Part shown: positions 50,517 to 58,458 of the stretch, one piece after another
Numbering within the stretch: position 1 is the first letter of the stretch
How the letters are laid out: every line of letters begins with the position of its first letter
From: JALZVT01 sp964611345
GTDB lineage: Bacteria; Pseudomonadota; Gammaproteobacteria; Pseudomonadales; Azotimanducaceae
Reading direction: 5' to 3'
NCBI GenBank assembly: GCA_964611345.1
Contig: CAZSYU010000007.1
Coordinates: forward strand, 13,799-77,798
DNA: 64,000 bases
Notes under the pieces: generated by a model
Seen by the model: only the letters and a program-made list of their open reading frames with translations
What the model was told of the DNA's origin: nothing
The model's database searches: none
Program-made: the position numbers and the translations under genes

Positions 50517-51256
50517 ATGACTAATTTCACCAAACTGTTGGCTGCGGCTTTGCTTGCAGTTGGCGTAGCCGCTTGCGGCGATGATGGCGGCTCGAGCGCT
50601 CTCAAAGATGCCGCTGGTAACATGGCCGATAAAGCGGGCGATATGGCCGGTAAAGCCGGCGAAATGGCTGATAAAGCTGGCGACATGGCNNNNNNNNNNN
50701 NNNNNNNNNNNNNNNNNNNNNNNNNNNNNNNNNNNNNNNNNNNNNNNNNNNNNNNNNNNNNNNNNNNNNNNNNNNNNNNNNNNNNNNNNCGGGCGATATG
50801 GCCGGTAAAGCCGGCGAAATGGCTGATAAAGCTGGCGACATGGCCGGCGGCATGGCTGACAAAGCTGGCGACATGGTCGGTGACGCTGCCTCTGGTGTTG
50901 GCGGCATGGCTGACAAAGCTGGCGACATGGTTGGCGGCATGGCTGACAAAGCTGGCGACATGGTCGGTGACGCCGCTGCTGGCGTTGGCAGCATGGCTGA
51001 TGGCGCCGTGGACGCGGCGAAGAACGTTGCCGGTGGCGCATTGGATTCTGTTGGCGGCGGCGCATTGGGTGCCGCTGGTGATTCCGTGGGATCAATGGCC
51101 GACAAAGCCAAAGAAATGGCTGACGGTGGCGTTGACGGCATGATGGACAAAGTCAAAGACATGGCTGCGGACAAGAAAGCCGACATGATGAATTCCGCGA
51201 AGGATGACATGATGGATGCCGCGAAGGATGAGATGATGGACAAGGTTGGCGGCTAA
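50517..51256 (+). CDS. Met/Ala/Gly/Asp-rich repeat lipoprotein, interrupted by assembly gap
   Basis: The ATG at 50517 has GGAG at an ideal distance. A lipoprotein signal follows, with the lipobox VAAC in AVGVAACGDDGGSS. The rest consists of 7- and 11-residue units such as MADKAGD, MAGKAGE, MVGG and MVGDAASGVGG, then VKDMAADKKADMMNSAKDD and a Lys/Asp-rich tail. The pattern recalls LEA-type amphipathic repeat proteins, but the family is unknown. The 100 N at 50690-50789 break the gene: the frames on the two sides differ, so the real gap is not 100 bases. The 55 bases before and after the gap are identical. If they are one locus, a 194-residue intact protein results. Function not predicted; stress protection is only a guess. 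Confidence 0.72.
50635..50689 (+). repeat. 55-base unit left of the gap, identical to 50790-50844
   Basis: The 55 bases starting CGGGCGATATGG and ending GGCGACATGGC are repeated base for base right of the N run. They encode part of the MADKAGD repeat. The frame offset between the two copies is 155 bases, a multiple of three plus two, and both copies read the same peptide, so the coding frame is kept if the copies are merged. Confidence 0.95.
50690..50789. other. Assembly gap of 100 N inside the repeat lipoprotein gene
   Basis: A placeholder gap. The 55 bases at 50635-50689 recur exactly at 50790-50844, so the assembler probably stopped in the repeat. Confidence 0.99.
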
Positions 51257-51605
51257 CGCCAAACGTCTGTTTATCCGACTTTGCTAGAAGTCTGAGCTAC
51301 GCTGGACACTCGCTGTCCGGTGTAGCGTTCAGTTAGCGTTCAGCAGCAAGCCGGACTAAACCCCGACATGCGGGGTTATGAGGCGCTGCCAGAGCTAAAA
51401 CTAGCAGACTACTGGTAATACGTGTGCCGCGAGACAACCGGGTCTCGCGCGCACTCCACTGTTTAGTGGTGTGGTGCCTACCCACAGGCCTGCAATATGG
51501 CGCTATCTCGCTGATCTGCGTAGACTCATAGCGCTCGTAAAGACACATATTCAGACACTTATTTAAAGGCTAGATGTAGCTAAATTTAATAGGAAGGGGA
51601 CCCCT
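51257..51605. other. Structured intergenic region after the repeat lipoprotein
   Basis: It holds several inverted repeats but no ORF of note. GGACA-CTCGC-TGTCC lies near 51303, AACCCCG-ACATG-CGGGGTT is at 51359-51377, and CGCGAGAC-AACCGG-GTCTCGCG is at 51428-51449. None is followed by a T-run, so they are not classical terminators. Near the right end an AT-rich stretch and AGGAAGGGG precede the thiolase ATG. Confidence 0.6.
51428..51449. repeat. Perfect 8-base inverted repeat
   Basis: CGCGAGAC and GTCTCGCG flank the loop AACCGG. No T-tract follows. It could be an RNA hairpin or a protein-binding site. Confidence 0.7.
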
Positions 51606-52790
51606 ATGCGCGACGTAGTTATTGTTGACTCCATGAGAACCGGCCTCGCGAAATCGTTTCGCGGCAGCTTTAATCTGACCCGCTCTGACGACATGCTTGC
51701 TCACTGCATCGACTCATTGCTTGAGCGCAATGGCGCGGTTGACCCTGCTGAAGTAGAGGACGTAGTGGTTGGCGCCGCCAGCCACGCCGGCGAACAGGAT
51801 GGCAACCTTGCACGACTGGCGGTGGTGCTATCGAAGTTGCCTATCACAACTGCCGGTCAAACGATCAACCGGTTTTGTTCTTCTGGTTTGCAGTCGATTG
51901 CGATCGCGGCGACCCAAATTGCATCAGGCCAAACCGAAGTTGCAATGGCGGGCGGCGCGGATTCAATTTCCATGCGAACCCGACAGGAAGCCGGCAAGTC
52001 AACGCCGAATCAGCGTTTGGTAGACGAAAAGCCCGATATTTTCATGGCTATGGGCAATACTGCAGAAGTGGTTGCGCGTCGTTACCAGGTCACCCGAGAA
52101 ATGCAGGACGAATATTCGGCGGAAAGCCAGGCGCGTTATGCAAACGCCGTCGACAAGGGTTGGATTGGTGAAGAAATCACACCCATGCAAACCACGATGT
52201 TGAAGGTCGACAAGGAAACTGGTGATGAAAGCCGAGTTGAGGTGACCGTCGACCGCGACGAGTGCAACCGTCCTGGCACTACCGTTGAGAGCCTTGCCAA
52301 ACTCAAGCCGGCCTTCGAAGAGGACGGTTCGGTCACTGCGGGTAATGCCTCTCAGCTATCAGATGGAGCGTCGATGACGCTGCTCATGACTGCTGAGCGT
52401 GCGAAGCAGCTGGGTCTTGAGCCGCTCGGTATCTTCCGTGGATTCACGGTGGCAGGTTGCGAACCTGATGAGATGGGTATCGGTCCGGTATTTGCCATTC
52501 CCCGCTTGCTGAAAAATCTTGGCATGAAGCAGGATGATATTGATCTGTGGGAACTGAATGAGGCCTTCGCTTCGCAATGCCTGTATTGCCGTGATGCGCT
52601 TGGTATCGACCCCGCCAAGTACAACGTTAATGGCGGCAGCATCAGCATTGGCCATCCGTTTGGCATGACCGGTTCGCGTACGACAGGGCACGTTTTGCGT
52701 GAACTGCAGCGTCGCAAGCAGCGCTATGGCGTTGTCACCATGTGTATCGGTGGCGGTCAGGGTGCGGCTGGGCTGTTCGAAGCGGCCTAA
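51606..52790 (+). CDS. Thiolase (acetyl-CoA C-acyltransferase)
   Basis: A 394-residue thiolase of standard length. The first catalytic Cys is Cys91 in INRFCSSGLQS. The general-base His lies in GHPFGMTGSRTTGH near residue 350, and the second Cys in CIGGGQGAAGLFE near 380. LWELNEAFASQ is the conserved Asn/Glu region. It performs the last step of beta-oxidation or, in reverse, Claisen condensation. Preceded by AGGAAGGGG. It is transcribed alone, ending just before a short GC hairpin with a T-run. Confidence 0.94.
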   Translation: MRDVVIVDSMRTGLAKSFRGSFNLTRSDDMLAHCIDSLLERNGAVDPAEVEDVVVGAASHAGEQDGNLARLAVVLSKLPITTAGQTINRFCSSGLQSIAIAATQIASGQTEVAMAGGADSISMRTRQEAGKSTPNQRLVDEKPDIFMAMGNTAEVVARRYQVTREMQDEYSAESQARYANAVDKGWIGEEITPMQTTMLKVDKETGDESRVEVTVDRDECNRPGTTVESLAKLKPAFEEDGSVTAGNASQLSDGASMTLLMTAERAKQLGLEPLGIFRGFTVAGCEPDEMGIGPVFAIPRLLKNLGMKQDDIDLWELNEAFASQCLYCRDALGIDPAKYNVNGGSISIGHPFGMTGSRTTGHVLRELQRRKQRYGVVTMCIGGGQGAAGLFEAA

Positions 52791-52812
52791 GCCGATTCGG
52801 CCCTTTTTTGTG
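52786..52812 (+). terminator. Probable weak terminator after the thiolase gene
   Basis: The GCCG-ATT-CGGC hairpin with flanking G/C pairs is followed by CCTTTTTTG. The stem is short, so termination may be partial. Confidence 0.5.
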
Positions 52813-53011
52813 GGCGTTGCGCCGTCTGGATGTTACATATTGAAACCATGGAGCAATTGCGTGGCCCCCTGATCTGTGGACAATCAACGATAGGAGTGAA
52901 TCGCCGTCGCAGTACAGACACTCTCACCGACAGAACGTGGGACAGATCACTGGACCAACTGTCTGACAAGGTGTAATAACAGACTCTTAAACAGACCTAA
53001 AAGGGCTCTTT

Positions 53012-53698
53012 TTGACGCAGCAGCCACAGATCATTGCTATAGCCGTTCGTGCCGTACAGGCAGCGACAGCCTATGTTAATGCGTGCGTATCTGCTGGTCT
53101 GGTATCCACTGTCATGTTGGTGGGTGCCTCAATCGGGTCCGCAGCCGCGGCCGCAGAAGCCAGCACAGAATCTGGCACGGAACAGGCCGGTCCCATTGGT
53201 GAGCTAAGCGATGCGCAGCTGACTGATCTCGCTGCTGATTGGGAACAGCTCGATGCAGCGGCCCGGGCAGACCTGATTGCCGAAACCCGTGGACGTATGC
53301 AGCCCGGGCACGCCAAGACCCCGCAGGCGAGTTCCCCGTCAACCACCAGTGCCAGCAGCACTGGTGTGAACAGCGCCGGAGCGTCGCAGAACACATCCGT
53401 TCCCAAGGTGACGGTCCGAACGGAACGCCGTCGCTATGGGCGAGTGGTCCGGCAGCCCGATGGCTCGCTGGTACGCATAGAAACACAGGTGCTCAGAGTG
53501 CAACGTAGTGACCCCAAGCGCGCATTTGGGGTTGGCTTTGAACGGCGTCAGCGCCAACACCGCCCCTCCGGTACACAAGCCGGTACTCCTGTCGGCACAA
53601 CTGTCAGTACAGAGGCACAGGCACCTCTGCGGGGCGAAGCGCTGCCCACTGATCCTACTCGCCAAGACGTTCTGGTTGTTTCCGAAACCCTCGATTGA
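53012..53698 (+). CDS. Exported protein of unknown function, first gene of a two-component operon
   Basis: A 228-residue protein that I do not recognise. A hydrophobic segment (about 10-50, VSTVMLVGASIGSAAAAAEAS) looks like a signal peptide or anchor. A helical stretch follows, ELSDAQLTDLAADWEQLDAA (about 72-91), whose phrasing recalls DUF3106-type periplasmic proteins. The rest is Ser/Thr/Pro/Gln-rich and basic (TVRTERRRYGRVVRQPDG), so probably disordered. The start is a TTG. It precedes the response regulator with which it appears to be co-transcribed, so it could be an accessory envelope component of that system. Confidence 0.65.
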   Translation: MTQQPQIIAIAVRAVQAATAYVNACVSAGLVSTVMLVGASIGSAAAAAEASTESGTEQAGPIGELSDAQLTDLAADWEQLDAAARADLIAETRGRMQPGHAKTPQASSPSTTSASSTGVNSAGASQNTSVPKVTVRTERRRYGRVVRQPDGSLVRIETQVLRVQRSDPKRAFGVGFERRQRQHRPSGTQAGTPVGTTVSTEAQAPLRGEALPTDPTRQDVLVVSETLD

Positions 53699-53751
53699 GA
53701 CTTGCGGGTTCTCCCCGTACTCTTTCGCTTGTCGCTACAGAGACGTTCACT

Positions 53752-54468
53752 TTGACTGCTACCGAAACCAATCGCCTGCTGGTTGTTGACGACGACGCTG
53801 AGTTGCGCGAGTTGACCGCGGCCTATCTGCTGCAGCAAGGCTATGAGGTAGTTACCGCCGAAGACGCTATCAGCATGGATCAGCAGCTCGCAAAGCACTG
53901 CGTCGATCTTGTGGTGCTGGATTTGATGTTGCCTGGCGAAGATGGTTTGTCTATCGCCAAGCGTTTGAAAGCCAGCACGAACATGCCCATCATCATGGTC
54001 TCGGCTCAGGGCGAGGATATCGATCGCATTGTGGGGCTTGAGATTGGTGCCGACGACTATCTGGCCAAACCCTTTAACCCGCGAGAGTTGCTGGCGCGAG
54101 TGCGTGCCGTGCTGCGGCGCGGCGGACAAGAAGCAGAACCGCAAGAGACAAACTCTGCCGAGTTTCAGTTTGGTGATTGTCGGCTCGACATTCGTCGCCA
54201 TCAGTTTTCGAAGGCGGGTGAGCCGATACCTTTGACCTCCGGTGAGTTCGACTTATTGTCGATTCTGGTACAACACCCCAATCAGGTGCTAAACCGTGAC
54301 CGTATCCTGGATTTACTGACCGGAGCAGAGCGATCGCCGTTTGATCGCAGCATTGATGTACGGGTTACTCGCCTGCGCGGCAAGCTCGAACCCGATCCAA
54401 CGCAGCCCGTCTTCATCAAAACCGTATGGGGAAAGGGCTACATGTTCTGTCCCGACGGCGCTGGCTAG
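53752..54468 (+). CDS. OmpR-type response regulator
   Basis: A 238-residue regulator when started at the TTG at 53752. An upstream TTG at 53695, overlapping the stop of the preceding gene, would add 19 residues not seen in relatives. With 53752 the phospho-acceptor is Asp57 in VVLDLMLPGEDG, as is typical. LLVVDDDAELRE supplies the acidic pocket. GADDYLAKPFNPRELLARV is the Lys region, and the C-terminal winged helix has LTSGEFDLLSILVQHPNQVL and DVRVTRLRGKLE. The kinase gene follows nine bases later. It probably controls envelope-related genes. Confidence 0.9.
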   Translation: MTATETNRLLVVDDDAELRELTAAYLLQQGYEVVTAEDAISMDQQLAKHCVDLVVLDLMLPGEDGLSIAKRLKASTNMPIIMVSAQGEDIDRIVGLEIGADDYLAKPFNPRELLARVRAVLRRGGQEAEPQETNSAEFQFGDCRLDIRRHQFSKAGEPIPLTSGEFDLLSILVQHPNQVLNRDRILDLLTGAERSPFDRSIDVRVTRLRGKLEPDPTQPVFIKTVWGKGYMFCPDGAG

Positions 54469-54477
54469 AGCAGCGCC

Positions 54478-55842
54478 ATGGCCGCAGAAGCTCGAGGCTT
54501 GCTGGACCGGCTGGATCGGGGGTCATTGTTGGTGCGCACCAACCTCGTCCTGGGGCTAAGTGCATTCGCGATTATTCTCATCGCCATGCTGGCGCTGGAC
54601 CGCTACGTACTGCGACCCATTCTTGAACGTTCTGCCGATGATGAAGCGGCGCTGATGGTGTTGTCGGCACAAACCTGGGTGGAGTTGCCGCCTGAGACCC
54701 AGCCGTACTTTGAACTCGAGCTTGCAGAGAGCCATGACCTGATCATTGCGGATGAGACCGCGGAAACGGGAGTGCCAGTGACCGATCTGCGTTACGCGGC
54801 GGTGCTGGCCCAACGTCTTGAACAACGTTTGGGGGAGGTGGTTCCCTTAACCCGCACCGCTGAACTGATGTGGGCCAAAGTGCCAATGGGTGGGCGCGAT
54901 ATTCACATAGGGTTTTCTGAAGACCGGCGGTCGATCGAAACCTTATACGTTGCCGCCATCATCATTCTGGCTGGCGCGGCGATCGTATTTTTAACGTCGT
55001 TGTTTATTGTCTCGCGCATCGCGCGCCCGCTGGTACGAACGGCTAATCTGGCGGAGACCTTTCGCGGTGGCGAAGACTTTGTGCCGTTACCGGAACAAGG
55101 ACCCCGTGAATTGGTGTCCCTGGCCCGAAACTTCAATACGATGGCTACTGATATTTCGGCGTTGCTTGCCAATCGGACGACTTTGCTGGCAGGTGTATCG
55201 CATGATCTGCGTACACCGCTTGCGCGAATGCGGCTGGCTGTAGAACTGTTGCCGCGGGATTTACCCATGGACCTCAAGGCGCGATTCGAACGCAACCTGG
55301 GTGCCATGGATGAGCTGATTGGCGATGCGCTGCAATTTGCGAAAGGTACGGGGGAAGTACCGCAGCAGGTTCTGGTTGCGGCGTTGCTGCGAGATATTGT
55401 TGCCAATCAGGAAGAATCAATAACAGCTGAACTGGACGTCGCTGCCGATCTGCGCATGCCAGTGGCTGTCGGCGCACTTCGACGGGTGCTGCAGAACCTG
55501 TTCGTTAACGCCATTCAACATGGCGATGATGTGTATCTGCGAGCCAGGCGGGAGGGAGCGGAGATTATCGTCTGCGTGGATGATTCCGGACCGGGCATTC
55601 CAAGGGAGTTTAGAGGCAAGGTGTTCGAACCGTTTTTTCGCCTCGAATCATCGCGCAGTATCAACACCGGCGGGAGTGGACTAGGGCTCGCTATTGTGGC
55701 CCAGCTCGCCCAGAGCCATGGCTGGCGAGTATCCATAGAGGATATACCGACAGGGCGTGCCGGCACTCGGGTGCAGCTTGTGCTGCCCTTGCCCGATGTC
55801 GCCGAAGCCAGCAATGCCCAGAATTCGGCGATTGTGGGCTGA
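54478..55842 (+). CDS. EnvZ-type sensor histidine kinase
   Basis: A 454-residue kinase with two transmembrane helices (about 27-45 and 160-180). They flank a periplasmic domain of about 110 residues rich in acidic residues (LELAESHDLIIADETAETG). A HAMP domain follows (IARPLVRTANLAETFRGG). The HisKA motif is GVSHDLRTPLARMRLAVELL in two parts, with His242. The ATPase domain has NLFVNAIQHGDD, DDSGPGIP and GSGLGLAIVAQLAQSHG. It is the cognate kinase of the regulator upstream, nine bases away. Confidence 0.93.
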   Translation: MAAEARGLLDRLDRGSLLVRTNLVLGLSAFAIILIAMLALDRYVLRPILERSADDEAALMVLSAQTWVELPPETQPYFELELAESHDLIIADETAETGVPVTDLRYAAVLAQRLEQRLGEVVPLTRTAELMWAKVPMGGRDIHIGFSEDRRSIETLYVAAIIILAGAAIVFLTSLFIVSRIARPLVRTANLAETFRGGEDFVPLPEQGPRELVSLARNFNTMATDISALLANRTTLLAGVSHDLRTPLARMRLAVELLPRDLPMDLKARFERNLGAMDELIGDALQFAKGTGEVPQQVLVAALLRDIVANQEESITAELDVAADLRMPVAVGALRRVLQNLFVNAIQHGDDVYLRARREGAEIIVCVDDSGPGIPREFRGKVFEPFFRLESSRSINTGGSGLGLAIVAQLAQSHGWRVSIEDIPTGRAGTRVQLVLPLPDVAEASNAQNSAIVG

Positions 55843-55924
55843 ATTAGCTGCTGAAACAAAATGTCACAAATATCGAAGGGTGGGAAATGCGCCTGTAACA
55901 CCCCTCATGCAGTATGTGCCGTGT

Positions 55925-56082
55925 AACTGATGCGGACGGAGTTTCGATTCCGGACAATCCAGATACTTGAGGCAATCTCTATCCCCTATAGGTCTCGGGG
56001 CAAGTCAGGATTATCCTCCTGAACTCGCCCAATCGATGACCGTTAGCCCGTAAATCTCCTCTCCAGGTTTACGGGCTTTTTT
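55925..56082 (+). ncRNA. Candidate small RNA, terminator-ended
   Basis: Between the kinase gene and OmpA a segment ends in a strong Rho-independent terminator and is not preceded by the end of another gene within 80 bases. It contains a CCCC...GGGG pairing near 55982-55999 and a nested hairpin. In the nested hairpin GGGC...GCCC encloses TCAGGA-TTATCC-TCCTGA, about 55997-56031. Four GGA motifs lie upstream or in loops, the kind of motif bound by RsmA/CsrA. The 5' end is not defined, because no clear promoter is seen; alternatively this is only the long 3' UTR of the kinase mRNA. The family is unknown. Confidence 0.35.
56045..56082 (+). terminator. Rho-independent terminator
   Basis: A perfect 10-base stem AGCCCGTAAA / TTTACGGGCT with a 13-base loop, followed by a run of T. 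It ends the kinase transcript or the candidate small RNA. Confidence 0.9.
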
Positions 56083-56363
56083 CTGTCCAGCGTTATGTCC
56101 AGTGCTAACTCCCTGTTTTTCATAGGGTGTTGTCATTTCTGAAATAAATCAATTATGTTGCTCAAATGAATCACCCTCATTTAAATGGCAATTAAGTAGC
56201 GCTAAATTACTGTTGATAAAGGACTTTTTTGGCTCTGAATGGCTGTTAAGTTAGCTGTACAAAGCGTAATGCTTGCCCTAACCTAAGGAGGGTTTGCCGG
56301 ACATAATCACAAAAAAATACAAAGATTTTGCCCAGAACGTCTCGACTAGGAGTAGCGATTTAC

Positions 56364-57611
56364 ATGAAGGTTTACAAGAAAATACTAGGGGTAGTAGGGG
56401 CAGCGCTGGTTGCTTCGTCTTTCACCACCACTGCGCTGGCGGAAGCGCATGGCCCCAAAGAGGGTAAGTTTTACCTGTCGGGTTTCGGCCATGCTTTCGC
56501 CCCACCAGAGGACATTGATCTCGACGATGATAACTCGCTTGGTTTTGGTGCCGGTATTGGTTATGCATTCACCGAGCGGTTCCTGGCCGAAGTGAATTAT
56601 CTGCGCAGCGATCACGATATAACGGCTGATGGGTTCGAAAACCAAGAATCTTCGATTGATCAGGGCTGGCTGGATTTGGTCTACAAACTGACCGACATCG
56701 AGTCCAAAGCGTTTACTCCCTACGTTGTAGGTAGCTGGGGCAAGTTTGAAGCAGAGCGGGATCGTCCACTGCGCAATACCACCGACAACCAGATTGGTGG
56801 TGGTGTCGGATTCTTCAGCGACATGAGCGAACGCCTTTCGCTGCGTGGTGACGTGCGGGCCGTGTACAGCGTTGACGAGGGCGGCTTGCAGCCATTCTAC
56901 CGTCTGGGTTTAACGGCCATGCTGGGTAAACTCGACCGAGCAGGCCTGGCACCTACCGACTCTGATGGTGATGGTGTGTTTGATGCGGATGACCGTTGTC
57001 CTAACACGCCAGCGGGTACCGCAGTAGATAACGATGGTTGTGAGCTGGCTGGACCCGGCGATGCAGACGGTGACGGCGTTAACGATGACATCGATCGTTG
57101 CCCAACTACACCGGCGGGCGTCGAAGTTGATTCGCGCGGCTGTGCGCTGGATGACGATGGCGATGGCGTACCGAACTATCAGGACAAGTGTCCTGATTCA
57201 GAGCGTGGTGCCAAGGTCGATGCTGAGGGTTGCTACGTTGAGCTCGACAAAGAAGTCACCATTGATCTGAATCTTGAGTTCGATACCAACTCGGCTGATC
57301 TGCGTAGCGACCACTACCCGGAAATTCAGCAAGTCGTCGACTTCCTGCGCCAGTATCCAACGGCAACGGCTGTGATTGAAGGTCACACCGATAGCCGTGG
57401 CGCGGCAGCCTACAATCAGTCATTGTCTGAGCGCCGTGCGGCCTCGGTCCGTGACTATCTGGTTAGCCAGGGTGGTGTTGCAGCAGATCGTCTGACGTCA
57501 CGTGGCTATGGTGAGACGCGTCCCAAGGCATCAAACGATACTGCCGAAGGTCGTCAGGAAAACCGTCGTGTATCTGCCGTAGTGTCGGGTACACAAAAGG
57601 TTCGCCAGTAA
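56364..57611 (+). CDS. OmpA family outer-membrane protein with TSP3 calcium-binding repeats
   Basis: A 415-residue protein from the ATG at 56364. This ATG has AGGAG 11 bases upstream and starts a clean signal peptide (MKVYKKILGVVGAALVASSF...ALAEA). An N-terminal beta-barrel of about 170 residues is followed by Asp-rich thrombospondin type 3-like repeats (DSDGDGVFDADDRCPNTPAG, DADGDGVNDDIDRCP, DDDGDGVPNYQDKCP), which should bind Ca2+. The peptidoglycan-binding OmpA domain is GHTDSRGAAAYNQSLSERRA with RLTSRGYGETRP. It links the outer membrane to the cell wall. Two hairpins follow, the second a strong terminator. Confidence 0.95.
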   Translation: MKVYKKILGVVGAALVASSFTTTALAEAHGPKEGKFYLSGFGHAFAPPEDIDLDDDNSLGFGAGIGYAFTERFLAEVNYLRSDHDITADGFENQESSIDQGWLDLVYKLTDIESKAFTPYVVGSWGKFEAERDRPLRNTTDNQIGGGVGFFSDMSERLSLRGDVRAVYSVDEGGLQPFYRLGLTAMLGKLDRAGLAPTDSDGDGVFDADDRCPNTPAGTAVDNDGCELAGPGDADGDGVNDDIDRCPTTPAGVEVDSRGCALDDDGDGVPNYQDKCPDSERGAKVDAEGCYVELDKEVTIDLNLEFDTNSADLRSDHYPEIQQVVDFLRQYPTATAVIEGHTDSRGAAAYNQSLSERRAASVRDYLVSQGGVAADRLTSRGYGETRPKASNDTAEGRQENRRVSAVVSGTQKVRQ

Positions 57612-57627
57612 GCTTTAAGCCTGGATC

Positions 57628-57652
57628 GGCCCTGCTGCTGTGCAGCAGGGCC
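57628..57652 (+). repeat. 11-base perfect hairpin after the OmpA gene
   Basis: GGCCCTGCTGC and GCAGCAGGGCC flank a three-base loop TGT. It precedes the main terminator and may stabilise the 3' end of the ompA mRNA. Confidence 0.85.
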
Positions 57653-57658
57653 CTAAAG

Positions 57659-57709
57659 ATCGGCGCGTTTTCCCGCTCCCACGGAGCGGAGTAAAACGCG
57701 CCGATTTTT
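57659..57709 (+). terminator. Strong Rho-independent terminator of the OmpA gene
   Basis: The 13-base stem ATCGGCGCGTTTT / AAAACGCGCCGAT has an inner hairpin CCGCTCC-CAC-GGAGCGG and is followed by TTTTT. Confidence 0.92.
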
Positions 57710-57743
57710 CGTTTTGGGCCTGATAAAGCTCACCGCAACCACT

Positions 57744-57749
57744 TATAAT
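57744..57749 (+). promoter_or_regulatory. Perfect -10 element before the DUF2959 gene
   Basis: TATAAT matches consensus fully, 47 bases before the GTG at 57796. The -35 at the right distance (TGATAA, 57721-57726) is poor, so the promoter may need an activator. Confidence 0.5.
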
Positions 57750-57795
57750 CAGGCCAGTTCTCAAATTCTTGGCTAAAACTTTTGGAGAAAATCCT

Positions 57796-58458
57796 GTGAA
57801 ACGCATGATGTCTTTCGCGAGCATTTGCACCGCGCTGTTGTTACTCGTTGGAATAAGTGGCTGTGACTCGGTGTACTACGGCGCGTGGGAAAAACTGGGC
57901 TACGAGAAGCGCGACCTGCTGGTGAGCGAGGTCGAGGATGCAATGGAGTCCCAGGAAGAAGCAAAGGAACAATTCAAATCAGCGCTTGATCAGTTTGCCA
58001 GCGTTGTGAACATTGAAGACAGTGACTTGAAGGGCATGTACGAAAACCTGTCCGAAGAATATGAGGAGGCCACCGAACGAGCTGAGGCAGTGTCGAGCCA
58101 CATCGATGATGTGGAGGACGTATCTCAGGCCCTGTTCACAGAGTGGCGGTCTGAAATCGAGCAATACACCAGCGCTGATCTCAAGCGTTCGAGTCAAGCG
58201 CAATTGCGCACCACAGAATCAAAATACAAGACCTTGCTTGGTTCCATGCGTAAAGCTGAAGGGCGCATGGAACCCGTGCTGAACGTGTTCCGTGATCAGG
58301 TGTTGTTTCTAAAGCACAACCTGAATGCTCAGGCGATTGCCGGGCTGCGCTCGGAGCTCAACACGGTCGAGAACGATGTGGCGATTTTGATTGCTGATAT
58401 GGAAGATGCGATCACGCGCTCCCAGGCCTTCATCGAAGACATCGAAGCGGGTGCCTGA
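57796..58458 (+). CDS. DUF2959 lipoprotein
   Basis: A 220-residue lipoprotein. The GTG at 57796 has GGAG upstream, and the signal peptide ends at the lipobox LVGISGC. An in-frame TTG at 57769 would add nine residues ahead of the signal. The remainder is almost entirely helical and acidic: VSEVEDAMESQEEAKEQF, EYEEATERAEAVSSHIDDVE and FIEDIEAGA at the end, suggesting long coiled-coils. DUF2959 proteins are periplasmic and of unknown function. Overlaps the enoyl-CoA hydratase gene by eight bases. Confidence 0.85.
   Translation: MKRMMSFASICTALLLLVGISGCDSVYYGAWEKLGYEKRDLLVSEVEDAMESQEEAKEQFKSALDQFASVVNIEDSDLKGMYENLSEEYEEATERAEAVSSHIDDVEDVSQALFTEWRSEIEQYTSADLKRSSQAQLRTTESKYKTLLGSMRKAEGRMEPVLNVFRDQVLFLKHNLNAQAIAGLRSELNTVENDVAILIADMEDAITRSQAFIEDIEAGA

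Larger units (their letters stand above)
55843..56363. other. 521-base intergenic region with a candidate small RNA and the OmpA leader
   Basis: It holds the structured, terminator-ended segment described separately (about 55925-56082) and an AT-rich part (56100-56330) that must contain the ompA promoter. No clear -35/-10 pair with good spacing is seen in that part. AGGAG at 56348-56352 is the ribosome-binding site of the OmpA gene. A second purine-rich TAAGGAGGG at 56284-56292 is not placed for any strong start. Confidence 0.55.

Noticed and set aside
50614..51000. Repeat block of the lipoprotein considered as CRISPR or VNTR element
   Set aside because: The units are coding, degenerate at the DNA level and lack spacers; they are protein repeats.
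50790..51143. Frame after the gap reading RAIWPVKPAKWLIK in line with the first half of the repeat lipoprotein
   Set aside because: It arises only if the gap is taken as 100 bases; the alternative frame continues the MADKAGD repeat and is the true one.
52848..52976. 42-codon frame (MEQLRGPLICGQ) between the thiolase and the exported-protein gene
   Set aside because: No ribosome-binding site, no recognisable features; short frames of this size are expected by chance.
55936..55956. tRNA T-arm-like string near GTTTCGATTCC
   Set aside because: No acceptor stem, anticodon arm or CCA end is found around it; the match is only to the T-loop consensus.
56284..56350. TAAGGAGGG followed by a TTG at 56294, a possible leader ORF before ompA
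   Set aside because: The spacing from the purine run to the TTG is too short, and the frame runs into the OmpA gene out of frame. Kept only as a note in the intergenic entry.
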